A DNA stretch of 64,000 nt from Pyropia yezoensis. Lineage: Eukaryota; Rhodophyta; Bangiophyceae; Bangiales; Bangiaceae. The first letter of the stretch is position 1. Each line of letters opens with the position of its first letter. The notes under the pieces were generated by a model. The model had not been told where the DNA came from. It saw only the letters and a list, made by a program, of their open reading frames with translations, and searched no databases. The position numbers were made by a program, and so were the translations under genes. The stretch covers positions 3,354,590 to 3,418,589 of the forward strand of contig CM020619.1 in assembly GCA_009829735.1 (NCBI GenBank). Reading direction: 5' to 3'. This document shows, one piece after another, positions 63,209 to 64,000 of the stretch.

Positions 63209-64000
63209 CTAGGAGACCACACTCGATGCAATAGCAGACAAGCGAGCCTCGTCGTATCGCTTCCCGCACTCCAAAAGTGTGAACAATATGCCCAGTCGCA
63301 GGTGGTCACCAACGACGTAAGAGAGGTCACTCATCTGCAGGCCATTCGCAGCACACCATAAATGACCCAAAGCAAACGGCCCGCAGTTGTAACCGTCTGC
63401 CTGCAAAGGAGTGTTGACAAACTTGACCTCAAACTGCCCGACTGCAGGCGCCAAGTGGTTGTTCAACCGCCTCAAGCGGCCCACTTCTTGTGCAAAAAGC
63501 TTCACCCTGCCGACAGCGAAGTCCTTTTCGCCGTTGAAGCCGCCGTCGGACGAGTCAAAGATGTTGATCTTGCCTTCTTCCGGCAGCACTTCCGCAGAGA
63601 TCCAGTGCTGCTCCACGAGATTGAGCATCATTAGTATGTGTTCGTAGCGGCCGGGCGGCATCACGTCGTAGACCTCCTTGATCTTGCGTACCGCTTCCTC
63701 CTCGTCAACCCTCCTTTTGTGGCAGGTCGTGAACGCCGCAGACTGGCCAGTAAGCAGTACGCACGCAGGCATGATGCGCAGACTGGGGTGTAGCCGCATC
63801 TCCGCTAGAGCAGCGTCCAGAACGCCATTCGTCATGTACTCTCGTTGTCCCCCCAGCACGATGTCCGAAAATGCGACGGTGCACCCGCCAAACAGGTTGG
63901 ATCCCGCCATGTCCCCACCAGCGCCGGCGCTGGCCAGGAAGTATCGCCATGCGGGGTCGCCCATGCGCTTCTTCGCGCACGCAACCAGCACTTGGTCGGC
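63209..64000 (-). CDS. Ulp1/C48-type cysteine protease, 5' end outside the window
   Basis: About 264 codons, open through the right edge, with the stop at 63,209. The C-terminal domain has the papain-like SUMO/NEDD8 protease signature: VEQHWISAEV (catalytic His, near 63,607), INIFDSSDGG (Asp, near 63,560), then LQADGYNCGPFALG (oxyanion Gln and catalytic Cys, near 63,390). Cellular Ulp1 proteases process SUMO; the same fold is often carried by plant-type DNA transposons (Mutator, CACTA relatives), and the non-canonical N-terminal part here makes a transposon-derived or lineage-specific protein at least as likely. No partner gene is visible because the window ends. Confidence 0.7.
   Translation of the reverse strand, partial: ADQVLVACAKKRMGDPAWRYFLASAGAGGDMAGSNLFGGCTVAFSDIVLGGQREYMTNGVLDAALAEMRLHPSLRIMPACVLLTGQSAAFTTCHKRRVDEEEAVRKIKEVYDVMPPGRYEHILMMLNLVEQHWISAEVLPEEGKINIFDSSDGGFNGEKDFAVGRVKLFAQEVGRLRRLNNHLAPAVGQFEVKFVNTPLQADGYNCGPFALGHLWCAANGLQMSDLSYVVGDHLRLGILFTLLECGKRYDEARLSAIASSVVS

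Noticed and set aside
1-64000. tRNA or rRNA genes
   Set aside because: None recognised by eye on either strand; a tRNAscan run would be needed to exclude them.

Overview
The window looks like nuclear DNA of a GC-rich eukaryotic alga. Host genes are compact: SEC13 shows one intron and serine acetyltransferase shows none. Most of the rest is chromodomain Ty3/gypsy retrotransposons, GC-rich minisatellites and long G or C runs. A bangiophyte red alga (Porphyra/Pyropia-like) fits this best, but that is inference from gene style; no organelle or rRNA marker is present to prove it.

Layout. (1) 1-14,221: a plus-strand SF1B (Upf1/Senataxin-like) helicase reading frame is split by a 9,650-bp minus-strand Ty3/gypsy element (865-10,514), with 571-bp LTRs and a 5-bp target duplication TACGT. 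(2) 14.4-14.8 kb: an array of about 70-bp repeats centred on the palindrome GTTATGTACATAAC. (3) 17,018-19,735 and 41,678-43,303: the two halves of a Fanzor (eukaryotic TnpB-like RNA-guided nuclease) gene with N-terminal zinc knuckles, split by retroelement DNA flanked on both sides by ACAGT. Inside lie two copies (A and B) of a second Ty3/gypsy family, about 2.8 kb of unrelated DNA and a 500-N assembly gap. (4) 43.3-50.2 kb: gene-poor DNA with a large 48-bp minisatellite. (5) 50.2-57.9 kb: an ankyrin fragment, two tail-to-tail P-loop NTPase + REase proteins of the Crinkler/RHS type, and a coiled-coil frame. (6) 58.4-61.4 kb: the clearest host genes, SEC13 (plus) and serine O-acetyltransferase (minus), tail to tail. 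(7) 61.9-63.1 kb: another minisatellite, then a Ulp1/C48-type cysteine protease that runs off the right edge.

Most notable observations: (a) both Ty3/gypsy families carry, between pol and the 3' LTR, a long gene on the opposite strand (about 650-710 codons). Its protein is recognisably related between the families and open in all three copies. (b) Family 2 is studded with odd-length palindromes of the form arm-CAA(C/G)TTG-arm, up to 21 bp, in LTRs and in sense and antisense genes. (c) The Fanzor gene was hit by a young insertion, probably a few codons after its first RuvC aspartate. (d) Target duplications and LTR divergence suggest that copies A and B are partly the same physical insertion placed twice in the assembly.
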